Counted from the stretch's first letter, positions 18,036 through 27,225 are shown. The stretch is 64,000 bases of DNA from Olleya sp. Hel_I_94 (GCF_007827365.1 NZ_VISI01000002.1:1927001-1991000), one strand, 5' to 3'. Made by a program: numbers and translations. Notes: generated by a model from the letters alone, not told the origin.

Positions 18036-20924
18036 TTAGCCTACAATATTTACAATTTTACCTGGAACAATAATCACTTTTTTAGGTGTACGTCCATCTA
18101 ATTGAGCAATAGTTTTTTCATGAGCCATAACGGTTTTTTCTATGTCGTCTTTAGACATATCCATTGGTAACTCTAAAGTAAAACGCATTTTTCCGTTAAA
18201 CGAAATTGGGTAATTTTTACTACTCTCTACCAAATGGCTAGCTTCAAACTTAGGAAAAGCTGCAGTACTAATAGACTCTGTATTTCCTAATTGGCTATAA
18301 AGCTCTTCAGTAATGTGAGGTGCATAAGGTGATAATAGTACTAATAATGGCTCTAAAATAGCTTTGCTAGTACATTTTTGTTGTGTTAACTCGTTAACAG
18401 CAATCATAAACGTTGAAACCGAAGTATTAAAAGAGAAATTCTCAATATCTTCTTCAACCTTTTTAATGGTTTTATGTAACGTTTTTAGGTTGTCTTTTGT
18501 TGGCTCAGCATCATTTACAGTAACTCCGTTTTCTCCAACATATAATTTCCATAATTTTTTTAAGAAACCATGCACACCTGTAATACCAGCAGTATTCCAA
18601 GGTTTAGCTTGCTCTAAAGGTCCTAAAAACATTTCGTATAAACGTAAACTATCTGCTCCATACTGCTCGCAAATATTATCTGGATTTACGACGTTGTATT
18701 TGGATTTAGACATTTTTTCGACTTCGCGACCTACTTTATAAACACCATCTTCTAAAATGAATTCTGCGTCCTTGAAGTCTTCTCCAAATTCTCCATCATT
18801 TTTTAATCCTTCAATATCTAATTCATCTGAAGCATTAACGTATTGCACTTTTACGTGAATAGGTGCTACTTTTTTATCATTAATTAATCCTTTAGATAGA
18901 TACGTATTTGTACCATCTTCACGATAAACAAAAGCACTAGTCCCAAGTATCATTCCTTGGTTAATTAGCTTTTTAAAAGGTTCTTCTACTCCAACAAAAC
19001 CTCTATCTTTTAAAAACTTGACCCAAAAACGTGAGTATAATAAATGTCCTGTGGCATGCTCACTTCCACCAATATAAAGGTCTACGTTTTCCCAGTAGTT
19101 AAGTGCATCTTTACTTGCAAAATCCTCACCTCTATTGGCTTTTTCTTCCATATAACGGAAAAAATACCAAGAGCTTCCTGCCCAACCAGGCATTGTGTTT
19201 AACTCTAGTGGGTAGATTCCGTTATCTTTAGACGTCTCGACTGCGCTCGACGAGACAAGAGTGTTAGAAACCACTGTATTTGTATTAGTATCCCAAGCCC
19301 AAACATCTGCACGACCTAAAGGTGGCTCTCCTGTTTCGGTTGGTAAATATTTTTCTACTTCTGGTAATGTGATTGGTAAATGTTGTTTATCAATCATTTG
19401 TGGCATTCCGTTAACGTAGTATACTGGAAATGGTTCTCCCCAATATCTTTGACGTGAAAATACTGCATCACGTAATCTGTAGTTTGTTTTTCCTTCGCCT
19501 TGACCTAATTGCTCCAACTCGTAAATAGCGCGTTTGGTTGCTTTTTTATAGTTCATTCCGTTAAGGAAATCGCTATTTGCAATTTTCACGTTGTCTTTAG
19601 ATGTAAAAGCTTCTTGGCCTATATCTGCACCTTCAAAAATATTAGGAATATCAATATTAAAATGTTTTGCAAAGTCGTAATCACGTTGGTCACCACAAGG
19701 TACAGACATAACTGCTCCTGTACCATAACCAGCTAATACGTAATCTCCAATCCAAATTGGAATTGGTTCTTTACTAAAAGGATGCTCTGCGTATGCTCCA
19801 GTAAAAGCACCAGAAATGGTTTTTACATCTGCCATACGATCGCGTTCGCTACGTTTTGAGGTTGCTAAAATATAAGCATCAACCTCTGCTTTTTGTTCTG
19901 GAGTTGTTATTTGAGATACCAACTCATGCTCTGGAGCTAAGGTCATAAAACTAACACCAAAAATAGTATCTGGTCTTGTTGTGAAAACTTCTATTTGATG
20001 AGACGTCTCGACTGCGCTCAGAGTCACATTTGGTATAACATTAAAAGTTACACTTGCTCCAACAGATTTACCAATCCAATTACGTTGACTTTCTTTAAGC
20101 GAGTCTGTCCAGTCTATAGTATCTAACCCTTGTAGTAAACGTTCTGCGTAAGCAGAAATTCGCATACTCCATTGCGTCATCTTTTTACGCATTACAGGAT
20201 GTCCACCACGTTCTGACACTCCGTTTACAATCTCGTCGTTTGCTAAAACGGTTCCTAAAGCAGGACACCAATTTACTTCTGTTTCGGCTAAATACGTTAA
20301 CCTATATTGTAATAGTATTTCTTGTTGCTTTTCGGATGAAAATCCATTCCAATCGTCAGCAGAAAATATTTCGATATTATCATCGCAAGCGACATTTAAA
20401 CCAGATTCTTTTGGACAATTTCCGTTTAATTTAAAAACATAAATTAACTCCTTTATATCTTTTGCTTTATTATCGTTAAAACAATAATAAGACTCAAATA
20501 ATTGAATAAAAATCCATTGCGTCCATTTGTAATATTCTGGACTTGATGTGCGTACTTCGCGACTCCAATCAAAACTAAAACCAATTTGATCTAATTGACG
20601 TCTGTAGGTTTTTATGTTAGTCTCTGTCGTAATTGCAGGATGTTGACCAGTTTGAATAGCATACTGTTCGGCAGGCAATCCAAAGCTATCATACCCTTGA
20701 GGATGCAATACATTAAATCCTTTATGGCGTTTGTAACGTGCATAAATATCTGACGCGATATAACCTAATGGGTGACCAACGTGTAATCCTGCTCCTGATG
20801 GATAAGGAAACATGTCCAAAACATAATATTTTGGTTTATCACTACTGTTTGAGGCTTTAAAAGTCTGATTTTCGGCCCAATATTTTTGCCATTTGGCTTC
20901 GATGTCGTTAAAATGGTATTGCAT
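18036..20924 (-). CDS. leuS: Leucine--tRNA ligase
   Basis: 962 residues, long for LeuRS. Charges tRNA-Leu. The HIGH motif is HVGH in PSGAGLHVGHPLGY near residue 50; the editing (CP1) domain begins near EVFTTRPDTIFG (about 313); the KMSKS motif is EKMSKSKYNVVNPD near 738. Two stretches do not look like normal LeuRS: residues 301-308 and 558-565 both carry SAVETS, and both come from the same 19-bp repeat in the DNA. They sit in loops just before conserved blocks, so the enzyme is likely functional. Promoter element TAAATTTG lies just upstream. Confidence 0.98.
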   Translation of the reverse strand: MQYHFNDIEAKWQKYWAENQTFKASNSSDKPKYYVLDMFPYPSGAGLHVGHPLGYIASDIYARYKRHKGFNVLHPQGYDSFGLPAEQYAIQTGQHPAITTETNIKTYRRQLDQIGFSFDWSREVRTSSPEYYKWTQWIFIQLFESYYCFNDNKAKDIKELIYVFKLNGNCPKESGLNVACDDNIEIFSADDWNGFSSEKQQEILLQYRLTYLAETEVNWCPALGTVLANDEIVNGVSERGGHPVMRKKMTQWSMRISAYAERLLQGLDTIDWTDSLKESQRNWIGKSVGASVTFNVIPNVTLSAVETSHQIEVFTTRPDTIFGVSFMTLAPEHELVSQITTPEQKAEVDAYILATSKRSERDRMADVKTISGAFTGAYAEHPFSKEPIPIWIGDYVLAGYGTGAVMSVPCGDQRDYDFAKHFNIDIPNIFEGADIGQEAFTSKDNVKIANSDFLNGMNYKKATKRAIYELEQLGQGEGKTNYRLRDAVFSRQRYWGEPFPVYYVNGMPQMIDKQHLPITLPEVEKYLPTETGEPPLGRADVWAWDTNTNTVVSNTLVSSSAVETSKDNGIYPLELNTMPGWAGSSWYFFRYMEEKANRGEDFASKDALNYWENVDLYIGGSEHATGHLLYSRFWVKFLKDRGFVGVEEPFKKLINQGMILGTSAFVYREDGTNTYLSKGLINDKKVAPIHVKVQYVNASDELDIEGLKNDGEFGEDFKDAEFILEDGVYKVGREVEKMSKSKYNVVNPDNICEQYGADSLRLYEMFLGPLEQAKPWNTAGITGVHGFLKKLWKLYVGENGVTVNDAEPTKDNLKTLHKTIKKVEEDIENFSFNTSVSTFMIAVNELTQQKCTSKAILEPLLVLLSPYAPHITEELYSQLGNTESISTAAFPKFEASHLVESSKNYPISFNGKMRFTLELPMDMSKDDIEKTVMAHEKTIAQLDGRTPKKVIIVPGKIVNIVG
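19230..19256. repeat. Palindromic repeat copy A inside leuS
   Basis: Contains AGACGTCTCGACTGCGCTC, identical over 19 bases to copy B at 20001-20019, and continues as an inverted arm (GTCTCG / CGAGAC). Read in frame it gives the peptide SSSAVETS in the region before YPLELNTMPGWAG. Confidence 0.8.
20001..20029. repeat. Palindromic repeat copy B inside leuS
   Basis: Contains the same 19-bp sequence as copy A, followed by AGAGTCACATT. The GTCACAT end recalls the outer arm of the intergenic palindrome at 17850. In frame it gives LSAVETS, just before the start of the editing-domain block VFTTRPDT. Confidence 0.8.
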
Positions 20925-20952
20925 TTTTGTGTTTTTCCGCTTAATTAAGCAA

Positions 20953-20960
20953 CAAATTTA
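20953..20960 (-). promoter_or_regulatory. -7 element of leuS
   Basis: Minus-strand TAAATTTG, exact consensus, 29 bases before the leuS ATG. Confidence 0.6.
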
Positions 20961-21052
20961 AACTTATTATAAGACTATTAAAAGTTTGACGTTCTAAATC
21001 AAAGGGATTTCATTTTCTTTTATATTTTTACACTATAAACTAACATCAATTT

Positions 21053-21928
21053 ATGAGCTCTTCTTTTGAAAGATATCAAAAACGTAGATTAATTTCTTCT
21101 TACTTTTCTGTAGTACTAAGTATTGCATTAGTATTATTTTTATTGGGTATTTTAGGACTTTTGGTTCTTAACGCTAAAAAAGTAGCAGACTTGTTTAAAG
21201 AACAAGTAACGGTTACTATTTATTTAAAAGACAACGCCAAGGACGTCGAAGTTAAGCAACTTGAAAAAAGTTTAGCATTGGCAGATTATGTAAAATCTAC
21301 AGAATACATCTCTAAAGAGCAAGCAGCTGAGTCTATGAAAGCTGAAAACGGTGAAGATTTTATGGAGTTTTTAGGATTTAATCCTTTACAAAATAATATT
21401 GATGTTAACCTTAAAGCAGATTTTGTGACTTCTGATAAGTTAGAAGAATTAGCTGCAACTGCATTAGAAAAAGGTTTTGTTGAAGAAGTTAGGTATGACA
21501 AAGATTTAGTAACCTTAATGAATAGTCGTGTTAAAAAAATTAGCTTTTGGGTCTTATTACTAAGTGCTATTTTTACTTTAATTGCTGTATTACTAATTAA
21601 TAGTAGCATTAGATTATCTGTTTACGCTAAGCGTTTTACTATAAAAACGATGCAAATGGTAGGCGCTACCAAACGCTTTATACGTAGACCATTTGTTTGG
21701 AAAAGTATTAAACTTGGTATACTCGGTGCTATCCTTGCATTAGTAGGCTTAGGCTTTATAGTATATTATGTGGACCAAGCTTTTCCGGAATTAGTTTTAC
21801 GTCAAAGCCCTATTTTAATAGGTGGTTTATTTTTAATAATCTTTTTACTAGGTATCCTTATTACTTGGATAAGTACTCATTTTGCAACACAACGTTTTTT
21901 AAATTTAAAGACCGATCAACTGTATTAA
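21053..21928 (+). CDS. ftsX: Cell division protein FtsX-like ABC permease
   Basis: 291 residues, the usual FtsX length. One membrane helix near 20-42, an extracytoplasmic domain of about 120 residues, then three helices near 170-190, 220-245 and 258-280, the MacB/FtsX topology. Sequence marks: TVTIYLKDNAKD, LMNSRVKKISFWVLLLSAIF and IKTMQMVGATKRFIRRPF. With FtsE it controls peptidoglycan hydrolases at the division site; ftsE is not in this window, which is normal for the phylum. It begins a plus-strand run with DUF3098, uppP and truB. Confidence 0.93.
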   Translation: MSSSFERYQKRRLISSYFSVVLSIALVLFLLGILGLLVLNAKKVADLFKEQVTVTIYLKDNAKDVEVKQLEKSLALADYVKSTEYISKEQAAESMKAENGEDFMEFLGFNPLQNNIDVNLKADFVTSDKLEELAATALEKGFVEEVRYDKDLVTLMNSRVKKISFWVLLLSAIFTLIAVLLINSSIRLSVYAKRFTIKTMQMVGATKRFIRRPFVWKSIKLGILGAILALVGLGFIVYYVDQAFPELVLRQSPILIGGLFLIIFLLGILITWISTHFATQRFLNLKTDQLY

Positions 21929-22058
21929 TTTAACAGCTTTTAACTAAAGCGTTAACAATACTTTGCACTTTAGCGCGTTATATTTACTTAACCAAAAAAT
22001 AACGCACTATTGACCAACTAATACTTTAAAATGATTAATAACTCTAAAACTAATGTTT

Positions 22059-22202
22059 ATGAAACGAATCACATTTGTATTAATAGGTCTAGTTGCAATT
22101 ATTGCTTATTTAGCGACAACAACTAATAAGTTTGAAACTAAAGTTGCACACACAGATAAAGTGACTATTAAAAAACATCAAACAAAATTTATTTACGATT
22201 AA
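22059..22202 (+). CDS. 47-residue single-span membrane peptide
   Basis: A short frame between ftsX and the DUF3098 gene: MKRITFVLIGLVAIIAYLAT, then a polar, lysine-rich tail ending in FIYD. The N-terminal KR plus a hydrophobic stretch of about 15 residues gives a signal anchor or signal peptide. The stop lies 16 bases before the next start, fitting the operon. No family recognised. Its place between two membrane-division genes is the main support; coding status is not proven. Confidence 0.5.
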   Translation: MKRITFVLIGLVAIIAYLATTTNKFETKVAHTDKVTIKKHQTKFIYD

Positions 22203-22218
22203 TTTAAAAAGTTTAAAT

Positions 22219-22506
22219 TTGTCAAAAATCAACACAAATAATACTTTGGGAGAAAGCAACAAAAACAATAAAAACAGTTTAAAAACCGAAATAGTTTTTG
22301 GTAAGCACAACTATAAATTTATGTTTATTGGCTTAGCTTGCATTGCCTTAGGCTTCATTTTGATGTCTGGTGGTGGTAGTGACGACCCAAATGTATTTAG
22401 TGATGCTATTTTTAGCTGGAGACGTATCCGTTTGGCTCCTGCTTTAGTAATTATTGGCTTTGGTATACAGGTTTACGCTATACTATCTAAGCCTAAAGCC
22501 GAATAA
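22219..22506 (+). CDS. DUF3098 membrane protein
   Basis: 95 residues from a TTG start; there is no ATG before the first membrane helix except one inside it. The DUF3098 signature is FGKHNYKFMFIGLACIALGF followed by LMSGGGSDDP and two helices (about 33-50 and 75-90). The family has no known function but is regularly placed between ftsX and uppP in Bacteroidota, as here, which points to cell envelope or division work. Confidence 0.88.
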   Translation: MSKINTNNTLGESNKNNKNSLKTEIVFGKHNYKFMFIGLACIALGFILMSGGGSDDPNVFSDAIFSWRRIRLAPALVIIGFGIQVYAILSKPKAE

Positions 22507-22585
22507 CACTTCTAGTAGTTTATTTTTATTGAAATTAGACTATTAAATTTCAACTTCATTGTATCATTTGGTCATAGTATTTTAA

Positions 22586-22593
22586 TACTTTTG
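22586..22593 (+). promoter_or_regulatory. -7 element of uppP-truB
   Basis: TACTTTTG, exact consensus, only 6 bases before the uppP ATG at 22599, giving a leaderless or nearly leaderless mRNA from this promoter. Confidence 0.55.
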
Positions 22594-22598
22594 CCAAC

Positions 22599-23393
22599 AT
22601 GGATATTTTCGATTCAATTTTATTAGGTATAGTACAAGGATTAACTGAGTTTCTTCCTGTGTCTTCAAGTGGTCATTTAGAAATAGGTAAAGCCATTTTA
22701 GGCGATAAAAGTATTCCTGAAGAAAGCTTATTATTTACCGTAGTTCTTCATTTTGCAACTGCGTTAAGTACCATTGTTATTTTTAGAAAAGATATTTTAG
22801 ATATTATTAAAGGCTTTTTGGCTTTTAAATGGAATGAGGACACCAAGTTTGTAACAAAAATTGCAATCTCTATGCTTCCTGCTGCTTTTGTAGGATTGTT
22901 TTTTGAAGAACAATTAGAACAACTTTTTGGTGGTAATATTCTTTTAGTAGGTTGTATGTTATTAGTCACAGCAATACTATTATTTTTTGCTGATAAAGCT
23001 AAAAACACAAATAAAAACGTATCCTTTAAAGATGCTTTAATTATAGGTGTGTCTCAAGCAATAGCTATGCTTCCTGGTATTTCCAGAAGTGGAGCAACCA
23101 TATCTACTTCTGTATTATTAGGTAATGACAAAACTAAAGCTGCACGCTTTTCTTTTTTAATGGTTGTACCTTTAATATTCGGAAAAATAGCCAAAGACAT
23201 TTTAGGAGGTGATTTAAATTTTGATAGTCAAAATATCACTGCATTATCCGCTGGTTTTATAGCTGCTTTTGTTGCTGGATTATTTGCTTGCACTTGGATG
23301 ATTAGCTTGGTTAAAAAAAGTAAGCTATCCTATTTTGCTATTTACTGTGCTATTGTTGGTATAATTGCAATAACATTTGCACTATTAAATTAA
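22599..23393 (+). CDS. uppP: Undecaprenyl-diphosphate phosphatase
   Basis: 264 residues, polytopic. The two catalytic motifs are present: LTEFLPVSSSGHLEI near residue 18 and MLPGISRSGATI near residue 157. UppP (BacA) removes one phosphate from undecaprenyl diphosphate to recycle the lipid carrier for cell wall synthesis, and gives bacitracin tolerance. truB starts 4 bases after the stop, so the two genes are co-transcribed. Confidence 0.97.
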   Translation: MDIFDSILLGIVQGLTEFLPVSSSGHLEIGKAILGDKSIPEESLLFTVVLHFATALSTIVIFRKDILDIIKGFLAFKWNEDTKFVTKIAISMLPAAFVGLFFEEQLEQLFGGNILLVGCMLLVTAILLFFADKAKNTNKNVSFKDALIIGVSQAIAMLPGISRSGATISTSVLLGNDKTKAARFSFLMVVPLIFGKIAKDILGGDLNFDSQNITALSAGFIAAFVAGLFACTWMISLVKKSKLSYFAIYCAIVGIIAITFALLN

Positions 23394-23397
23394 GTCA

Positions 23398-24093
23398 ATG
23401 ACTAAAGAAGATTATTTAGCAGGACAAGTTTTACTTATAGACAAGCCATTAGATTGGACGTCTTTTCAGGTGGTAAACAAACTACGTTGGGAAATCCGTC
23501 AAGCTTTTAATATTAAAAAAATAAAAGTGGGTCATGCTGGAACTTTAGATCCATTAGCATCTGGATTGCTAGTTATTTGTACTGGTAAAATGACCAAACA
23601 AATAGACACCTTTCAAGGTCAAATTAAAGAGTATACAGGAACAATTGTTTTAGGAAGCACAACGCCTTCATACGATTTAGAAACCGAAATTAACGAGACT
23701 TTTAATACCAGCCATATTACCGAAGATTTAATACACCAAACGACTAAACAGTTTACAGGTGAAATCGACCAATTTCCTCCAATATTTTCTGCTTTAAAAA
23801 AAGAAGGAAAGCGCCTTTACGAATATGCTAGAGCTGGTGAAACCGTTGAAGTTAAATCCAGAAAAATATTAATTCAAGAATTTGAGATTACTAACATTGA
23901 TGGTCTAAATATTGATTTTAAAGTGGTATGCAGTAAAGGGACTTACATACGATCTTTAGCTAACGATTTTGGAAAAGCATTAAATTCCGGCGGACACTTA
24001 TCTGTTTTACGTCGCACAAAAATTGGTGATTTTGATGTAAAAAATGGTCTTTCGATAGATGATTTTATTAAAAACCTCCCAAAAAAGGACTAA
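23398..24093 (+). CDS. truB: tRNA pseudouridine(55) synthase
   Basis: 231 residues, a short TruB without a long C-terminal PUA domain. The catalytic aspartate lies in GHAGTLDPLASGLLVI near residue 50; later motifs KEGKRLYEYARAGE and CSKGTYIRSLANDFG are present. It makes pseudouridine at position 55 of the T-arm of tRNA. Directly follows uppP. Confidence 0.97.
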   Translation: MTKEDYLAGQVLLIDKPLDWTSFQVVNKLRWEIRQAFNIKKIKVGHAGTLDPLASGLLVICTGKMTKQIDTFQGQIKEYTGTIVLGSTTPSYDLETEINETFNTSHITEDLIHQTTKQFTGEIDQFPPIFSALKKEGKRLYEYARAGETVEVKSRKILIQEFEITNIDGLNIDFKVVCSKGTYIRSLANDFGKALNSGGHLSVLRRTKIGDFDVKNGLSIDDFIKNLPKKD

Positions 24094-24163
24094 AACACAT
24101 CTTTTTATACTTTGCAAACGTATATACATATACTAACAATTAGTTAAAAATCGTTTGTATTAC

Positions 24164-24886
24164 ATGCTTTTAAAAAACTCTCATAAAGCGCTAGCTATAA
24201 CTTTATTAATAACAGGTACATTGCTGTTGTCTGTATTAAATGTGACTGTTTTTAAAACAAATACAGCTGTAGCTGAAACATTGTACGACATAGAGCAAGT
24301 TGAAGATATTATTGAAAATATAGCCGAGCAAACACCCATTAAAAGCGCCAATAAAGCAACAAACAAAGCCTTTAACACTTCTGAAAACTATAAACACTAC
24401 GCACAAGCTTACAAACCTATAGCTCCTCCTGAGGATTATATTAATCCAAAATTAGAAACCTATAAAAACGATATCAAGACTGAAGAAACTACGGAAGCAA
24501 GTCATGGTAATTCTGCAATCTCTGAAAAGACATTAACTAGTTTTAATAGCGTAAATGAAATACTTAGCAAACGGTCTAAAAACAGTAGTACGAAACAAAG
24601 TAATGTGGCCAACACTAACAGCTCTATATACTATTCTTTAAAAGGTCGGACAGATCAATACTTGCCAATTCCTGTTTATTTATGTGATGCAGAAGGTAAA
24701 ATTGTAGTTAATATAACCGTAAATAGTAATGGTACTGTTATAGATGCATATATCAACAATGCTTCAACTTCTAATAATGCATGTTTACAAGAACATGCTT
24801 TACAATATGCTAAGGACGCTAAGTTTAGTACCTCAACAAAATCAAAGCAATTAGGATCTATTACATTTCAGTTTAACGGAAAATAG
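24164..24886 (+). CDS. Membrane-anchored protein with TonB C-terminal-like domain
   Basis: 240 residues from the ATG at 24164 (an upstream TTG at 24155 adds only three). One hydrophobic anchor at 10-30 (ALAITLLITGTLLLSVLNV), a low-complexity periplasmic stretch of about 120 residues, and a final 85 residues that look like a TonB C-terminal fold: GKIVVNITVNSNGTVIDA, then a cysteine pair (YLCDAEG, NNACLQEHAL) and ITFQFNGK. The form is that of a TonB-like energy transducer, but no proline-rich spanning region is seen, so it may be a relative with a different job. No neighbouring ExbB/ExbD. Confidence 0.7.
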   Translation: MLLKNSHKALAITLLITGTLLLSVLNVTVFKTNTAVAETLYDIEQVEDIIENIAEQTPIKSANKATNKAFNTSENYKHYAQAYKPIAPPEDYINPKLETYKNDIKTEETTEASHGNSAISEKTLTSFNSVNEILSKRSKNSSTKQSNVANTNSSIYYSLKGRTDQYLPIPVYLCDAEGKIVVNITVNSNGTVIDAYINNASTSNNACLQEHALQYAKDAKFSTSTKSKQLGSITFQFNGK

Positions 24887-24920
24887 ATATATTCTCCTTT
24901 AAATATAAAAGAGAATATAT
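24887..24920. terminator. Weak bidirectional hairpin between convergent genes
   Basis: Stem ATATATTCTC / GAGAATATAT with a 14-base loop. AT-rich and without a clear T-run, so a weak terminator at best. Confidence 0.4.
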
Positions 24921-24925
24921 ATTAT

Positions 24926-25543
24926 TTAACCAATTAAAGCGACTAAATCCGCTATAACAGTATGACCTTTATCTTTATTATACCATTGTTGTAAGTCTTC
25001 TTTAAACTCTGGCGTTAATTTACCATACTTAGCTTTATAGTCATTTACCAATAATGTTGCTGTGCTTGGTCTTGGACCATAAGTAGCAATAACATCTTTA
25101 GTAATTGTATCTAAAATAATTAACTTAGCTATAGACCTAGAACCGTTAGTTAAAAATTGGTCCATTAACGCTTCGTTATCATCTCTTAATACAACTCTAA
25201 AATTGATACCATCGTTTAATTCTGCAATTTTATTAATAACAGGCATTACATGTGCAGCATCTCCACACCAACTTTCTGTTATTATAATCCAAGTTTGATT
25301 AAATGTTTTATGTTTAATAGCATCTGCAACGCCTTCTCCAATCTTAATCGTTTTATCCCAACGCTTCATGCGCTTATTGTTAAGCATTGTATAATTAGCT
25401 AAAGCTTCATTAACCTCATGACCTGTGTTTGAATTGTTTTCGACTTTAGTCAAAACCAAATCTCTATATTCAGCATAGCTCATGCTATTATCCAACCCAT
25501 CTTGTAAAATTTGTTTGATAATTGTATCTTTAAGTGTATCCAT
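24926..25543 (-). CDS. Thioredoxin-family protein
   Basis: 205 residues from the ATG at 25543; the longer frame to 25561 starts with TTG and overlaps the promoter. The thioredoxin-like core starts at TWIIITESWCGDAAHVMPVINK, in which the usual CxxC is CGDA, so only the first cysteine is kept. Later RVVLRDDNEALMDQFLTNGSRSIAKL and VIATYGPRP fit the family. With one cysteine it may be a peroxiredoxin-like or monothiol reductant rather than a disulfide reductase. Monocistronic. Confidence 0.85.
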   Translation of the reverse strand: MDTLKDTIIKQILQDGLDNSMSYAEYRDLVLTKVENNSNTGHEVNEALANYTMLNNKRMKRWDKTIKIGEGVADAIKHKTFNQTWIIITESWCGDAAHVMPVINKIAELNDGINFRVVLRDDNEALMDQFLTNGSRSIAKLIILDTITKDVIATYGPRPSTATLLVNDYKAKYGKLTPEFKEDLQQWYNKDKGHTVIADLVALIG

Positions 25544-25547
25544 AGTA

Positions 25548-25555
25548 CAAAAATA
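25548..25555 (-). promoter_or_regulatory. -7 element that decides the thioredoxin-like start
   Basis: Minus-strand TATTTTTG, exact consensus, 5 bases before the ATG at 25543. It rules against the TTG start at 25561. Confidence 0.55.
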
Positions 25556-25621
25556 CAGCAACTATTATGATTTATAAGTTACTGTTGTTACATTAGTAGA
25601 AATTATTAAAACTTCCTTACA

Positions 25622-25816
25622 ATGTTAACTTTAAGAACCATTAAACCTATTTTATTTGTTGGTTTTTTCAGCTTATTTGCTTGTAAAAGTCTTAATTTGA
25701 TTCCTAATTATCATATTTTTAAAAATCTATATTTGTTTGACATAAGACATGTAATAGTGCTTATTTACATGTTAATTGCCATAAAAGAATATCGAAAAAC
25801 GAAACAAAATGACTAA
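25622..25816 (+). CDS. Small hydrophobic protein upstream of tag
   Basis: 64 residues with two hydrophobic segments (about 8-22 and 41-53) and a basic tail KEYRKTKQND. It overlaps the tag start by 8 bases, the kind of overlap seen in translationally coupled genes. No family recognised. FFSLFACKS could be read as a weak lipobox. Coding status is likely but not proven. Confidence 0.5.
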   Translation: MLTLRTIKPILFVGFFSLFACKSLNLIPNYHIFKNLYLFDIRHVIVLIYMLIAIKEYRKTKQND

Positions 25817-26372
25817 ACATAAATGCGGTTGGTGCGTTGGAGATGATTTATATGAAGCTTATCATGATAAAGAATGGGGAACTCCTGTATATGATGATGC
25901 TACACTATTTGAGTTTTTAATCTTAGAAACCTTCCAAGCTGGACTTAGTTGGATAACTATTTTAAGAAAACGTAATAATTTTTTTGATGCATTTGACCAA
26001 TTTGATTATCAAAAAATAGCTAAGTACAACGAAGAAAAAAAATCTGAATTATTACAAAATGCTGGCATTATTAGAAATAAATTAAAAGTCAATGCCACGA
26101 TTACTAATGCCCAATTATTTATGGACATCCAAAAAGAGTTTGGTAGTTTTAGCACTTATTTATGGGCTTTTGTAAATAATACACCTATAAAAAATAAAGT
26201 AGCACATTATAAAAGTGCACCTGCAAATACTACAATTAGTGATGCCTTAAGTAAAGATTTAAAAAAACGAGGTTTTAAATTTGTTGGATCAACTGTTGTT
26301 TACGCATTTATGCAAGCTGTAGGCATGGTTAATGACCATGAAGTAGCTTGTTTTAGATACCATGAGGTTTAA
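25809..26372 (+). CDS. tag: DNA-3-methyladenine glycosylase I
   Basis: 187 residues, the normal Tag length. It removes 3-methyladenine from alkylated DNA. The zinc-binding and family motif KCGWCVGDDLYEAYHDKEWG is at the N-terminus, LSWITILRKR follows near residue 49, and the C-terminal zinc ligands lie in NDHEVACFRYH. It ends convergently with aat, overlapping its stop by 4 bases. Confidence 0.96.
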   Translation: MTKHKCGWCVGDDLYEAYHDKEWGTPVYDDATLFEFLILETFQAGLSWITILRKRNNFFDAFDQFDYQKIAKYNEEKKSELLQNAGIIRNKLKVNATITNAQLFMDIQKEFGSFSTYLWAFVNNTPIKNKVAHYKSAPANTTISDALSKDLKKRGFKFVGSTVVYAFMQAVGMVNDHEVACFRYHEV

Positions 26373-26995
26373 GTTAAATACTTTAAAAACTGCACTCTAG
26401 AAATATCCATTGCACCTAAACTTTCCAAGTGATTTGTGTAAACTTGACAGTCAATAAGCTTATAGTTTGTATTTTGAATAAAACTTATAAACCCTACTTT
26501 ACTGGCATTACTTACTTTAGCAAACATGCTTTCTCCACAAAAAACACCGTTACCTAAGTCTACACCATATAAGCCTCCAACAAGTGTATTATTCAGCCAA
26601 ACTTCTATAGACTTTGCATAACCTAATTGATGTAATTTAGTATAGGCGTCAATCATACCTTTTGTAATCCAAGTATCATCTTGTCCTGGTCGTTTTGCTG
26701 CAGCACAAGATGTAATAACAGCGTTAAAATCTTTATTAACTGTGACCACAAAATCTGTGTTACGCAGGATTTGCTTCATGCTTTTAGACACTTTTAAATC
26801 TTTTGGAAACAATACAAATCTAGGATCTGGAGACCACCACATTATAGTATTATCGTCTTCAAACCAAGGAAAAATGCCTTTTTGATACGCAGTTAACAAT
26901 CGGTTTGCACTTAAATCTCCACCAACAGCTAAAAGACCATCTTCTGTGGCTTTATCAACTTCAGGAAACACATGATTATTATTTAAAAATTCCAT
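26369..26995 (-). CDS. aat: Leucyl/phenylalanyl-tRNA--protein transferase
   Basis: 208 residues. Adds Leu or Phe to the N-terminus of proteins that start with Arg or Lys, feeding the N-end rule ClpS/ClpAP pathway. Family motifs: FPEVDKATEDGLLAVGGDL, YQKGIFPWFEDDNTIMWWSP, DPRFVLFP, and GGLYGVDLGNGVFCGESMF. No clpS lies in this window. Full length and intact. Confidence 0.97.
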   Translation of the reverse strand: MEFLNNNHVFPEVDKATEDGLLAVGGDLSANRLLTAYQKGIFPWFEDDNTIMWWSPDPRFVLFPKDLKVSKSMKQILRNTDFVVTVNKDFNAVITSCAAAKRPGQDDTWITKGMIDAYTKLHQLGYAKSIEVWLNNTLVGGLYGVDLGNGVFCGESMFAKVSNASKVGFISFIQNTNYKLIDCQVYTNHLESLGAMDISRVQFLKYLT

Positions 26996-27225
26996 TTGTC
27001 GTCAATTAGTTTAAGATATTAAAGTAAGAAATTGAATTAGAAAACCTTATTATAAACTGTATTTACTTACAAAAAACACTAATATTTAATTTTATAACAT
27101 TAATTACCAACGTTTTATCTTCTAATTAATTTATTTTTCAGATATTTATGTAGTCTTTATATTGATAATTAGTTTTCCACTGTTTTTAAAGTTTATAACT
27201 AAAGGCTAATAAAATCCACTATTTT

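Noticed and set aside
26996..27225. A tRNA gene in the aat-DUF3127 spacer
   Set aside because: No GGTTCGAATCC-like T-arm and no cloverleaf pairing seen; too AT-rich.
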